Positions 21,706-31,821 of a stretch of 64,000 nucleotides of DNA are shown in pieces; position 1 is the first letter of the stretch; each line of letters starts with the position of its first letter. The notes under the pieces are model-generated. The model did not search any database. It worked only from the letters and a program-made list of their open reading frames with translations, and was not told the origin of the DNA. A program made the translations under genes and the position numbers. Source of the DNA: Anastrepha obliqua (taxonomy: Eukaryota; Arthropoda; Insecta; Diptera; Tephritidae). The stretch is from contig NC_072895.1 of the NCBI RefSeq assembly GCF_027943255.1, forward strand, positions 76,262,001 to 76,326,000, in the 5' to 3' direction.

Positions 21706-23390
21706 TCAAATGGAAAAACTTTGAATTTTTATCATAGTTGAGTTGTCCTTTTTTTATAAATTCTGTGTGCGAGTATATGCAAAATCATTGAAAAGAGTTC
21801 CAAATCCCTTCATTGAAGAACTTATTTAAATTATAGGTTTACTATATTAATAAAACTTTAGAACATATTTTTATGGTACGATCGAAATCTTAGTAACCAC
21901 AATTTTAAAAGCTTATGTATGTATTTATGATATTTATGTATGTCTAATGATACACCAAAAAAATTACTTTCTTCCTCATCGTTATCGTTTCATGGGGATA
22001 TGTAAAATTTTAGACAAGCTGGCATAATGGCAAAATCGTATACCACCAATGAGTTTTGTGGAAATTTTCAGCGTTTCTAGACAAACAAAAAAATACAAAT
22101 ATGCAAATTTCTTCGGTGAATTACATATCTGAACCAATAGAAGACATCACAAGTAGAGATAGTTTAAATACAACATTGAAGTAGCTGCAGGAGTGACGTG
22201 ACCCCAGTGTCGCCTTCAGCGTGAATCGTTTTTTTGGCGTGGAATAGTTTAAACATTTATACATGCATACATACATGTAGTTCATAATACACACTGATGT
22301 GCAAACAAAACTTTAAGGAACAGTTTGGACTTAATTTCTCAGTAGAAAGTCGCTTTAATTAAGATTTATGAATATTGCGAGCGTAGATTTCGCTTTGAAG
22401 GCAGAATCGTGAAAAAGCTAGGAAGGAAAGCCAACATGGGAATTTAGAAGTCATGTGTATCATCTTCATATTTTTATCGATACAAGTAAACTTTAGATTT
22501 TATTGTTATACTAAGTACAATATATAAGATAGTCATGAAACCAAATGTGCAGAATTACAATACAAAAAAATTTGTGAACAAACTTTACACACAATCTCCC
22601 CAATTTTTGTATGTGCTATCAATAACTTTTCTTTGTGATCCTAAGGTATTTCAACTTTTATTTAAAATCTCCAAGAAAAAATTTATGTTTGCGTTTTTAT
22701 TTCGTTATTATTTTTGTAAATCCTTCCAACCGCCAAATGGAGAAGGCTAGAAGTGATTCACTCACGAAGAAATTACCTTAACGACATTCTAAGTTCCAAG
22801 AACTATACATAGGGGTACGGTTCAAAATTTATTCAAGACCTATTGAGCTGGGTCTGAGCATGCGTGGAGGATAACGATATTGAGCTTTTCATTATGAAGA
22901 ATGGTAGAATACAATATTACAAAGAAAGTGGCTAAATCTGGAGAGTAATTTTGCTGCAATAAGCTATGAGAGAGAGCTGCGTGCAACGTGTCAAAACAGG
23001 GAAATGTTAATAAATATGAAAAGTTGGGTTAGGTTGATGTAAACATGGAAGAGAACAGAAAAGAAAATAAATAGAAGGCACTAATTCGAAAACAACAAAA
23101 TGCAAAACAAAAAATTTTGGCAAAAACCCAACTGCTTAGTAAGCAGAAGCTAAACTTTTACAAAAATGGGAAGAAGCATAACAATATTCGTAAAAATGTA
23201 TTTCTTTAAATCTTACAATGGGACTATGGGAAAGTAATTATATGAAAAATATTTTTGAAAATAGATAATTCTAAAATTAAGAAGTCGTTTGCTGAATCTC
23301 CGAGATCCTACTCGATAGAAATTAATACAAGGCAACCCACTAGTACTGCCACTTTTGGGCGTAGAGGAAATAGTATAGATGTATGTACTG
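21706..23390. other. No recognised gene
   Basis: AT-rich; frame 22535-22750 looks random. No element ends seen. Confidence 0.5.
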
Positions 23391-23648
23391 CGGCGGCCGC
23401 CTTAGCCGAATGGGTTGGTGCGTGACTACCATTCGGAAATCACAGAGAAAACGTAGGTTCGAATCTCGCTGAAACACCAAAATTAATAAAAACATTTTTC
23501 TAATAGCGGTCACCCCTCGGCAGACAATGGCAAACCTCCGACTGTATTTCTGGCATGAAAAGGCTCCTTATAAAAAATATCTGCCGTTTGGAGTCGGCTT
23601 GAAACTGTAGGTCCCTCCATTTGTGGAACAACATCAAGACGCACATCA
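23391..23648 (+). repeat. SINE, left arm of an inverted pair
   Basis: Complete head (TAGCCGAATGGGTTGG, then GGTTCGAATCTC) and body, running to GCACATCA. The 3' tail is missing where the second, oppositely oriented copy begins. Confidence 0.85.
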
Positions 23649-23650
23649 TG

Positions 23651-23906
23651 ATGGACCTACAGTTTCAAGCCGACTCCGAACGGCAAATATTTTTTATGAG
23701 AAGCCTTTTCATGGCAGAAATACAGTCGGAGGTTTGCCATTGCCTGCCGAGGGCTATTAGAAAAATTCTAATTCTATTAGCGGGCGACCGCTATTAGAAA
23801 AACTTTTTCTTCTTCTTCTTGCTGGTGTTTCACTGAGATTCGAACCTACGTTCTCTTCGAATTCCAAATGGTAGTCACGTACCAACTAATTCGGCTACGG
23901 TGCCCA
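23651..23906 (-). repeat. SINE, right arm of an inverted pair
   Basis: The mirror image of the preceding copy: body block GGACCTACAGTTTCAAGC, then complements of B and A boxes ending near 23906. A small internal duplication around AATTCTATTAGCGG lies near 23770, and a CTT microsatellite at about 23806-23820. Together the arms make a stem of about 200 bp with a loop of about 40 bp. Confidence 0.85.
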
Positions 23907-24083
23907 GCGCACTGCATTAGGGTATATATATGCAGGGGCATTTCATATATAATATAAAATAGGGACATTTCCAGATATGTTTTAATTTTTCTAAACCAAA
24001 ATTCTATTAGTAGCAGATAATACTCGTATACCTGAAATTGCTGATTATATCAGCCTTACAGCTAATATTGCAATTTCATTTTA

Positions 24084-24248
24084 TTATAGGAGGCTTATTA
24101 ATGCGGTGAACGCTGTGAATGCGGTAAGAAGAACTCCGAAGAGTAATAGCTGTGCTCCAATGATCGGGCTCCGGATAAAAGTTTTTCTCGCAAATGCAAC
24201 AACAAAGATATGATAGAAATCCATTCTGTTCGCTTTGTTTTTCGTCAT
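24084..24248 (-). CDS. Candidate small membrane protein, 54 residues
   Basis: ATG at 24248, TAA at 24084. The product begins MTKNKANRMDFYHIF and ends in one strongly hydrophobic segment of about 25 residues (LLLFGVLLTAF and LISLL are within it), consistent with a C-terminal membrane anchor. AATAAA overlaps the stop codon. The region is visibly richer in G+C than its flanks, and codon third positions are mixed. The frame is open upstream to about 24300, so this could also be a last exon, with a possible acceptor CGTCAG near 24290. A competing 79-residue frame (24315-24076) overlaps it. No family recognised. Confidence 0.3.
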   Translation of the reverse strand: MTKNKANRMDFYHIFVVAFARKTFIRSPIIGAQLLLFGVLLTAFTAFTALISLL

Positions 24249-24319
24249 TAATTTGGCAGCACAGTCTTTTGAAACCGGCAGGACTGACGAGTGAATGTAA
24301 CATATTTATAGCCATGAAG

Positions 24320-25540
24320 TTATATGAAGTAAATTAGAAAAGCTTTTATTTATTTTTTATTTATTTATTAAAAACAATGAACCGAAAATTCTTCCCGATA
24401 ATTAGATTAATTATTGAGAAACTGAGCTAGATATCCCAAGCAAACACCCTAAATCATGATGTTCTTCGCAAAACGTTTTAAAAACTGCACCTGTTGTTTG
24501 CCAATTTCAAATGCACAAGTTGATGAAAACAGTGCTTTTGCTCACAATTTATCTCCACTGATTTCATTTTTACTCACTGAAGTTTATTATGTGCATTAGA
24601 CAGTAAGAAAAATAAAAACCGAGAAAAATTTTCTAAGAACACTAAAAGATTTAAAAGTCAAGAAAAAACCAACTTAAGTATCTCCATACTAGACCTATAA
24701 CTATAACTATTTGATCTTATTTGTAGGTATACGTATATGTAGGTATATGTATGTAAATATGAATATAAGTTTGCGGGCTTTTACCCAAGAATCTAGTAAT
24801 CACAGTTATTATTTCAGATATAAAAGAAAATTTGAAAAGCCTCGTTCAAATTAAATGCATATAGATCAATTTACCTTTCCACTTTTAGCCTCCAAGATAA
24901 CATATACCAGCAATATTATTTCCTTTTCATCCGCTCCCAGCCCCGCACCATTTTGTCCACAAGTTGCAATATATAGTGATACCAAATTTTCTGGAACCTG
25001 CATCATTGGTCTTTGTACAACTTTTAATGGCCTTTTGGCTTTTTATCGGGCTAATATATAAGGTCACAGAAAGTATTTTCCTTCGATGTCCTTTTGCATT
25101 TGTAGCTTTGAGTATTTCTTTATAGTTGGAATGATTACCAATCTGCGCTTATTCCTTAATTTAACAAATTTTATGCATAGACACAAGTGTACTTGTATAT
25201 ATCTAAAATTTTGTATATCTTCGCCCATATGTCATCTATACGTCTCTGTGTACATTCGCTATTACTTGCTATCGTTTTGTCCTTTCATGACTCACTCCGG
25301 TCCCAATTTTTCGCTGCAAAAAATCAGAAGTATTCATATTAAATTGATTGCTGAATATAAAATTATGAGCTGTAAAAATTCATTTTGACAGTTTCGAAAA
25401 ACACAGCTAAAAAAGATAAATTGGTAAAAATAACACATATCTGTTTTTACGTCTTCATGTTACCAATTAATGGACTTGCATTTTATGCCGGTACGCTTTA
25501 TAAGCTGCCACAACACCAACAATTATATACTGTTTCCAAA
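24320..25540. other. No recognised gene
   Basis: AT-rich; the frames at 24855-25061 and 25086-25388 show no domain and lie in ordinary-looking sequence. Confidence 0.5.
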
Positions 25541-25590
25541 GAAGTCTTTTCATGGCAGAAATAACCTCAGAGATTTGATACTGACTACTA
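25541..25590 (-). repeat. SINE body scrap
   Basis: Contains TTTTCATGGCAGAAATA followed by a decayed version of the next body block; about 50 bp. Confidence 0.55.
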
Positions 25591-25782
25591 AAGGAGCTTT
25601 TTAGGCCCATAGTGAGTTTCTTGACCAGGACCAATCGAAAGATCATACGTAAGCGCTACTAATTATAGGTGTTACGACCACAAAAGTCTCAAAAATTAAA
25701 TAATGTTTTTGTTACCTACATATGTATCCGCGCTTACAGCAAAACAACGCACATTACGGTGTAAGTTATAGGCTCAAGAGAC

Positions 25783-25856
25783 ATTCTGTTTCGACGGGTT
25801 GGGTACACAGGGAGAGGGGTATCAGGTGAGTGGCTTGGGACAATTATGGATAGATA
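25783..25856 (-). repeat. LINE 3' coding scrap
   Basis: On the minus strand the block ATACCCCTCTCCCTGTG and a following CGTCGAAACAG match the C-terminal coding end of the LINE type at 30595. It is only about 75 bp long. Confidence 0.45.
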
Positions 25857-26354
25857 AGTATTTGACTTAGTATAATATCCTAAACGCAATGGTGCCAAGA
25901 TAACGCAGGTCTTGCGAGGCAGCTGAAGCTCTTCATCTGTGATAGGTCCATATACTGTATATATTCTCTGGTCTTATCGATATTTTCGATTCATCGTTTT
26001 TCCGACATCATCATAAGTATTGGATCTTGTTCACAAAGGTTTACAAATACATAGTTAATTACTTTTTTACCCAAGAACTACATCATACGAGTACAACTCC
26101 TATGTAAAATCAACCGCTGAGCCTGAAAACTTTTGTGCTTTATTTCTGTACAGATCAGAAAAATTTCTAATATCTGGAGAATCTATTTGTTATGAAAACA
26201 ACTATTCCTATTGTTCCGCGGTAGAGCATAAAAAATAGTGATCGTCTAAAAATATTTTATCAGCTTGTTATCAGATGTGCTTCAGCAAGCTTTCTGTGTA
26301 TATTCATGTGTATATATTCATATTAGAATCAATATTATTTTCATATATTATACA
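25857..26354. other. No recognised gene
   Basis: AT-rich sequence between a LINE scrap and the SINE target duplication. Confidence 0.5.
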
Positions 26355-26702
26355 TACATACAATTAAAAAAAAAAAAATAAATAATTGGCGCGTACACTT
26401 CTGTTAGGTGTTTGGCCGAGCTCCTCCTCCTATTTGTGGTGTGCGTCTTGATGTTGTTCCACAAATGGAGGGACCTACAGTTTCAAGCCGACTCCGAACG
26501 GCAGATATTTTTATGAGGAGCTTTTTCATGGCAGAAATACACTCGGAGGTTTGTCATTGCCTGCTGCGGAGCGACCGCTACTAGAAAAATGTTTTTATTA
26601 ATTTTGCTTTCACCGAGATTCGAACCAACGATCTCTCTGTGAGTTCCGAATGGTAATCACGCACCAACCCATTCGGCTACGGCGGCCGCATACATACAAT
26701 TA
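26355..26702 (-). repeat. Full-length SINE with target duplication
   Basis: The best-preserved copy. The 12-bp duplication TACATACAATTA flanks it at 26355-26366 and 26691-26702. Head at the right (A box complement CCAACCCATTCGGCTA; B box complement GAGATTCGAACC), body, stem CACTT..AGGTG, and a tail into an A-rich run at 26367-26380 (T-rich in the sense of the SINE). The element is about 324 bp without the duplications. Confidence 0.9.
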
Positions 26703-26872
26703 TGAGAGCATAATTAAGATACTTTATCTTGTTACAATATTCGCGCTATTATTTACGCTAAATTTGTTTCGTTGGTTTTTTATAAAACATTGTTTATTGT
26801 ATAAACAAACGCAGTTTTTGAGCAACTTCAAACTTACACGCTATCATACTAAAAACAGATAAATTAGTCAGG

Positions 26873-27370
26873 AGAGAGGCGGCCTCCCTACTTATAGATC
26901 CAAAGCCATTTTGTGACATAGGAAAGGGTAACTTCTATCTTCGGGAAGTCGAGGAAATACAAAGAACATCATACTGGGACAATCTACAGGGCTTATTGCA
27001 ATCAAAATAAGTGATAGGTAGCTTTAACCTAAACCGATTCAAAGATTATATGAAATTAGAGAGGAACAATTTTAGAATCATCGCATGAATTCTAACAGGA
27101 CATAGCAGATTGAATAATCATTTTATTAACCTCGGGATATACTCCGATGGAACTTGCAGATTATGTAAGAGCACAATGATATTACCAATCATGTGCTAGC
27201 ATCGTGCGTAGCGCTGATATGTAAGTGGGGCGAACACCTGGGTAAACATACTTTGCCAGAGGAATGAGTAAAACTCAATAAAATAGGACAAATGCCAAAC
27301 ATTATTGAGGAAGTTGCGCTCAGAGAAGTACTCAGAATCCATGAAGGAGCACAAAAGATATTTCAAGCCG
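26873..27370 (+). pseudogene. RNase H LINE C-terminal fragment
   Basis: The translation shows LLIDPKPFCDIGKG, REVEEIQRTSYWDNLQG, NFRIIA followed by ILTGHSRLNNHFINLGI, and then GTCRLCKS, the start of the C-terminal zinc knuckle. A stop interrupts where Gly is expected (near 27088), and a frame break follows the Cys motif. RNase H proper and the upstream RT are absent. Confidence 0.7.
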
Positions 27371-27830
27371 AGATGTTGAAAATGTTAAAGCTGATATATG
27401 TCGAAAGGTGATTATTTTTTCATTGCTTCATAGACAAAGACGAAAATGATTTCTATATCCCTTTGCTCCTAGCAACGAAGGGGCATGACATTTATGCATT
27501 ATGGGACCACAAGAAGAAAGTCATCTTCTGGTTAGTAAACAAACTTCTTCTTCTTCTTAATTGGCGCGATAACCGCTTACGCGATTTTTGCCGAGTTTAA
27601 CAAAGCGCACCAGTCGTTTCTTTCTCGTGCTAACCGGCCCCAGTTGGATACACCAAGTGAAGCCAAGTCCTTCTCCACCTGATCTTTCCAACGCAGATCT
27701 TTCCTCTACTACCACCAGCTGGTACCGCATTGAATACTTTCAAAGCCGGAGCGTTTGTATCCATTCGGACGACATGACCCAGCGAACGTAGCCGCTGGAT
27801 CTTTATTCGCTGCGCTATGTCTATGTCGTA

Positions 27831-28259
27831 CTAAAGCTCATACAGCTCATAGTTCCATCGCCTGCGATATTCGCCGTTGCCAACGTGAAAAGGTCTAAAA
27901 ATCTTACGCAGAATCTTTCTCTCAAACACTTCAAACGTCGCTTCATCGGATGTTGTCATCGTCTGAGCTTCTGCGCCATACGTTAAAACGGGCATGATGA
28001 GAGCCTTGTAGAGTGTTAGTTTTGTTCGCCGAGAGTGAACTTTACTGCTCAGTTGCATACTTAGTCCAAATTAGCACTTGTTGGCAAGAGAGATTCTACG
28101 TGGGATTTCAAGGCTGACATTGTTATCGGTGTTATGGTATTTTGCAACCTCGAAATCATAACTGTCAAAAGTGACGTGGGTGCCGATACGCGAGTGCGCC
28201 ACCTCTTTGTTTGATGACAGGAGGTGCTTCGTTTTGTCCTCGTTCACCACCAGACCCAT
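27831..28259 (-). pseudogene. RTE RT C-terminal region
   Basis: Two adjoining frames. The first reads MGLVVNEDKTKHLLSS and YDFEVAKYHN. The second reads RTKLTLYKALIMPVLTYGAE, FEVFERKILRKIFRPF and YRRRWNYELYEL. They are separated by a stop near 28068. This is the thumb and C-terminal part of the RTE polyprotein. Confidence 0.8.
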
Positions 28260-28361
28260 TCGCTTTGCCTCTTTATCCAGTTTGGAAAAGCCAGAACTAA
28301 TAGCGTGGTTTTAAGGCCGATGCTGTCAATATCGTCGGCATACACTAACAATTGTACGCTC

Positions 28362-28652
28362 TTATAAAAATTGTGCCTGAGCTATTAAGTTCTGCAGCTC
28401 GTACACACACGACAGCGAGTCAGCCTGTCTGAAACCTCGTTTGGTATAAAACGGCTCGGAGAGGTTCTTACCAATTCTGACGTCGCTGCTCGTATTGAGC
28501 AACGTCATCTTGCATAGACATATTAGTTTTGTGGGGATACCGAATTCAGACATGGCGGCAAATGGGTAACTCCTTTTTGTACTCTCGAATGCAGTTTTGA
28601 AATCGACAAAAAGATGATGTGTGTCGATTCTCCGTTCATGGGTCTTTCCCAA
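28362..28652 (-). pseudogene. RTE RT palm fragment
   Basis: A 96-residue frame with LFVDFKTAFESTKR (first catalytic Asp) and GFRQADSLSC. The YADD box lies just beyond (about 28335-28350) in a different frame. Confidence 0.8.
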
Positions 28653-28911
28653 GACTTGGAGTATTGTGAATGTCTGGTCGATGGCGGCCTTTCCATAGCA
28701 TAGAAGCTAATGCATGCACCTTACCAGCTCCTCGCCGCCATGTTTGAATAGGTCAACTAGCAAGCCGTCGGCGCCCGCGGCTTTGCTGTTCTTTAGCCGC
28801 GTTATCGCTATTCCCACCTCATCATAGTCGGGTAGCGGAACGACAATTCCGTGTCAACGATTGGGGTATCGGTATATTCACATTCTCTCTGACATGCGCA
28901 GCTATCACTAT

Positions 28912-29097
28912 TCAACAGGTTCGTTTTTTACTGCACAGAGGCGTGTGCGATGAAGTCTCTCTCACAACAAATCCGACACCGAATTTGCGCTCCTTTAAAT
29001 GGCAGCTGTAGTAGACGTCGCAAGGTCCTATGTTTTTCTTGCTTTGCCCCGTCCATCGCATTTCTTGAATGACAGTGATGTCAGCCTTTACTTTCAC
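28912..29097 (-). pseudogene. RTE endonuclease N-terminus
   Basis: VKADITVIQEMRWTG contains the catalytic Glu of the AP-endonuclease fold. It is followed by GPCDVYYSCH and KFGVGFVV. The domain is cut after about 60 residues by a deletion. The frame is open upstream of the Met to about 29160. Confidence 0.8.
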
Positions 29098-29215
29098 GAG
29101 GACATCAACCAGCCGGGCAGAGGCACCTTCCCCATTAAGGGACCGGACATCCCAGGTGCATGCCCTTAAATCGTATCGCTTATTTCGTTTGCAGGGATCG
29201 TCATCATGTACATAT

Positions 29216-30594
29216 GAAAACGTTTTTTATTTAATTTTAAAGCTCAAGCTCTACTAATGAAACTCCATATATACTCAATAGAAATCTAAATATAATTGCA
29301 GAGTTCTTTGCGCGAAATTTCTCCATTCTTCATATTCAAAAGGCAAAACTGTTTGGTAGTTCTGAATATCGATAAAATATTGTGCATACTACTTGTACAT
29401 AGTTTTACTCGTAGCGGATTCTATTCAGGATCGAATGGGGTATTTTTTATTACCAACTTTTTACAATGAAGCTTCCCGGTACCGCTTTTGGATTTGATTT
29501 TTCTGCTTTCAACTCTTTAGATTATTGAAACCGTTACCGTTTCTTTTTTTTTTTAAGGGTTTCCGCTCCAACTCTCTTTATATGTATTTTTACTAACACA
29601 TGGCAAAACACATACGCATAACCTTATACCTGTATAGTAAGAGCTTAAAAACTTAAAACCTAGTTAACTGGCGTACAGCTTAGTAAAGCCGGTCATTTCT
29701 CGGTATCGGACATACAATGTTCAAAGGTCAGAAAGTGTATGGGTTAATCGAGTGAATTCACCAATGCCGACTAATGTCGCAATTTAATTCATGAGTATTG
29801 GTGTGTGAGTGCATATACATATATGCATACATACATATGTATTGTAAGCGAACTCATTTCAATATTACATATACATATGCTTATGCGCATGTGTATGCCA
29901 ACATGTTTTTGTATGAATTTATACCACGGGCACAATAATTAAAAAATTTAATAAAAATATATACTCGTCCATACATGCATACATATACATTAAGACATAT
30001 ACACACTTATACCAAAGGCGTCACATCGTAAGATACCAACTAATGTTGGACGTTTATATTCCATTCCATTTGTGAGCATTTACATACATACTTACATACA
30101 TATCTGTTATAGAATTGCATTCGGACGTACACGTGCATATGCCTATAAACTCACTTTTTTGTAAATATTTATATATATTATTTTGCTGTATTCGATAATA
30201 TCATCCGCTTCATATAGCTGGCAATGGTTATAAGCCTAATATTTTTTATAATTAATCACGAATTTTCCAATACGACAAACAAATTAAGATCATAGGAAAA
30301 GTAATAAAACAACCAAGTTGTGCAGACGCTTCGAAAGCATCGTGAGCTTTGATTATCTCTTTGTGCCTGTCAGAGATATCTGATCGAAAGACTTATTCAA
30401 TTTCTATTCGTGGGTTCGGTGATATTTGTAACTCGTTGAAGGACAAGTTAACTTCACTGCCCACTGTAGTCACGAGTACTGAGATATTTGAATCGGAGTC
30501 CGGAGCATAAGCAGTCTGGTATGTTTCCCAATTTAACAGTTAAGCTGTGGCTTTCATTACCAAACTAGTTTAGTGCTTTATACATGTCCAGCAA
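29216..30594. other. No recognised gene
   Basis: AT-rich, with TACATA runs between 29810 and 30110. No frame or element end recognised. Confidence 0.5.
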
Positions 30595-30772
30595 ACGCAG
30601 GCCCTCCGCACGATACTAACCACTTTTTCACATGCCCATCAAACCTACTCATCTAATACCCCTCTCCCAGCAAGTTTCCTGGACCTACCGTTAGATGAGC
30701 TACACGAAGACGACCGGTAAATTACATTGCACTGACGGGGCTTACTATTTATGCTACAACAACAACTACTTT
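30595..30772 (+). pseudogene. LINE 3' end with CAA tail
   Basis: Decayed coding end: the last residues read SFLDLPLDELHEDDR then stop, after a small deletion following ACCCCTCTCCC. A short 3' UTR and an ACAACAACAACTA tail follow. The clade is not determined. Confidence 0.55.
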
Positions 30773-30907
30773 TCATCAAACTTCGCTCGACAAATAAGAT
30801 TCAAAATACAAGCATTGGTAAAAAACTACCCTCTAAGAATATAAAATAGCACCAGAAAAATATGCTAATTATGCAGTTTCCTTCGTGTTTTTACACCAAC
30901 GGTAATA

Positions 30908-31821
30908 TAGGGTGTTTTTTTTAGAGGTTAGATTTTCAAGATGAAATAAAACGTATATAATTTAATGTTATGGCCAAGAATTTAGCTTTATTATAAAGAC
31001 AAGGGTTTGCCATTATGTTTTAAAAATGATTTCGGGCAAGTGGCCGCCGCGGCTGGCTCGAATAAATTCCAGCCGAGAGGCCCAATTTTCGACCACTTTT
31101 TGCAGCTATTGGGGCCGTATGTCAGCAATAACGCGCCGAATATTCTCTTCCAAGACGTCAATCGTCTCGGGCTTATCTGCGTAAACAAGCGACAAGAAAT
31201 AGTCCAGCGGTGTTATATCGCACGATCTTGGAGGCCACGCCACAGGTCCACGGCGCGAGATAATGCGCTCACCAAAAGTTTCCTTCAATAAATCGATTGT
31301 TGCGTTGGCTGTATGGCATGTAGCGCCGTCTTGTTGGAACCAAAGGTCGTCCACATCAACATCGTCCAATTCAGGCACGAAAAAGTCATTAATCATGGCT
31401 CTATAGCGCTCTCCATTGACTGTAACATTATGGCCGGCTTCATTTTTAAAGAAATGTGGACAAATGATTCCCTCTGCCCATAGAGCACACCAAACAGTGA
31501 CTTTTTGAAGATGTAACGGCGTCTCAGCAATGGCTTGTGGATTATGTTCACTCCAAATGCGACAATTTTGCTTATTGACATACCCATTCAACCAAAAGTG
31601 AGCTTCATCGCTGAACAAAAACCATTATTTTCGAACCGCGCGAACCGAACCATTATTTTCGTAATAAATTTGCACGATTTGCAAACGTTGTTCAGGTGTA
31701 AGTCTATTCATTATGAAATGGCAAACCAAACTGAGCATAAATCAAGTGACAGCTGTCAAAAAGACCATCTACGAAAAAAGTAGTGCCAACTTGAAAACCT
31801 AACATCTAAAAAAACACCCTT
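30908..31821 (-). mobile_element. DD41D mariner-type element, third family
   Basis: Inverted repeats begin GGGTGTTTTTTTTAGAGG on the left, with a matching complement on the right, next to TA. The minus strand has a start MNRLTPEQRLQIVQIYYEN near 31712. An internal deletion then removes the rest of the DNA-binding domain. The frame 31618-31106 holds the complete catalytic region. The start resembles that of the element at 41754. Confidence 0.85.
31106..31618 (-). pseudogene. DD41D transposase catalytic region
   Basis: A 170-residue open frame. The first Asp is in [19 protein letters not shown], the second in WFQQDGATCHTA, the third in PPRSCDITPLDYFL. The second and third Asp are 41 residues apart by my count. 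A few residues after the third Asp (expected WGYVK) are missing. It is open to 31106; the C-terminal part continues leftward in another frame. The missing DNA-binding domain makes it inactive. Confidence 0.85.

Larger units (their letters stand above)
27545..29215 (-). mobile_element. RTE-type LINE, copy 2
   Basis: From right to left: endonuclease N-terminus (29200-28912), a deletion near 28910 that removes the endonuclease C-terminus, RT (28890-28280), and the C-terminal domain (28259-27831). A 3' end then runs to TTCTTCTTCTTAATTGGCG at 27545. Most of the reading is open but shifts frame repeatedly. It reaches closer to the 5' end than copies 1 and 3. A piece upstream of RT is deleted near 28690. 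Confidence 0.85.
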
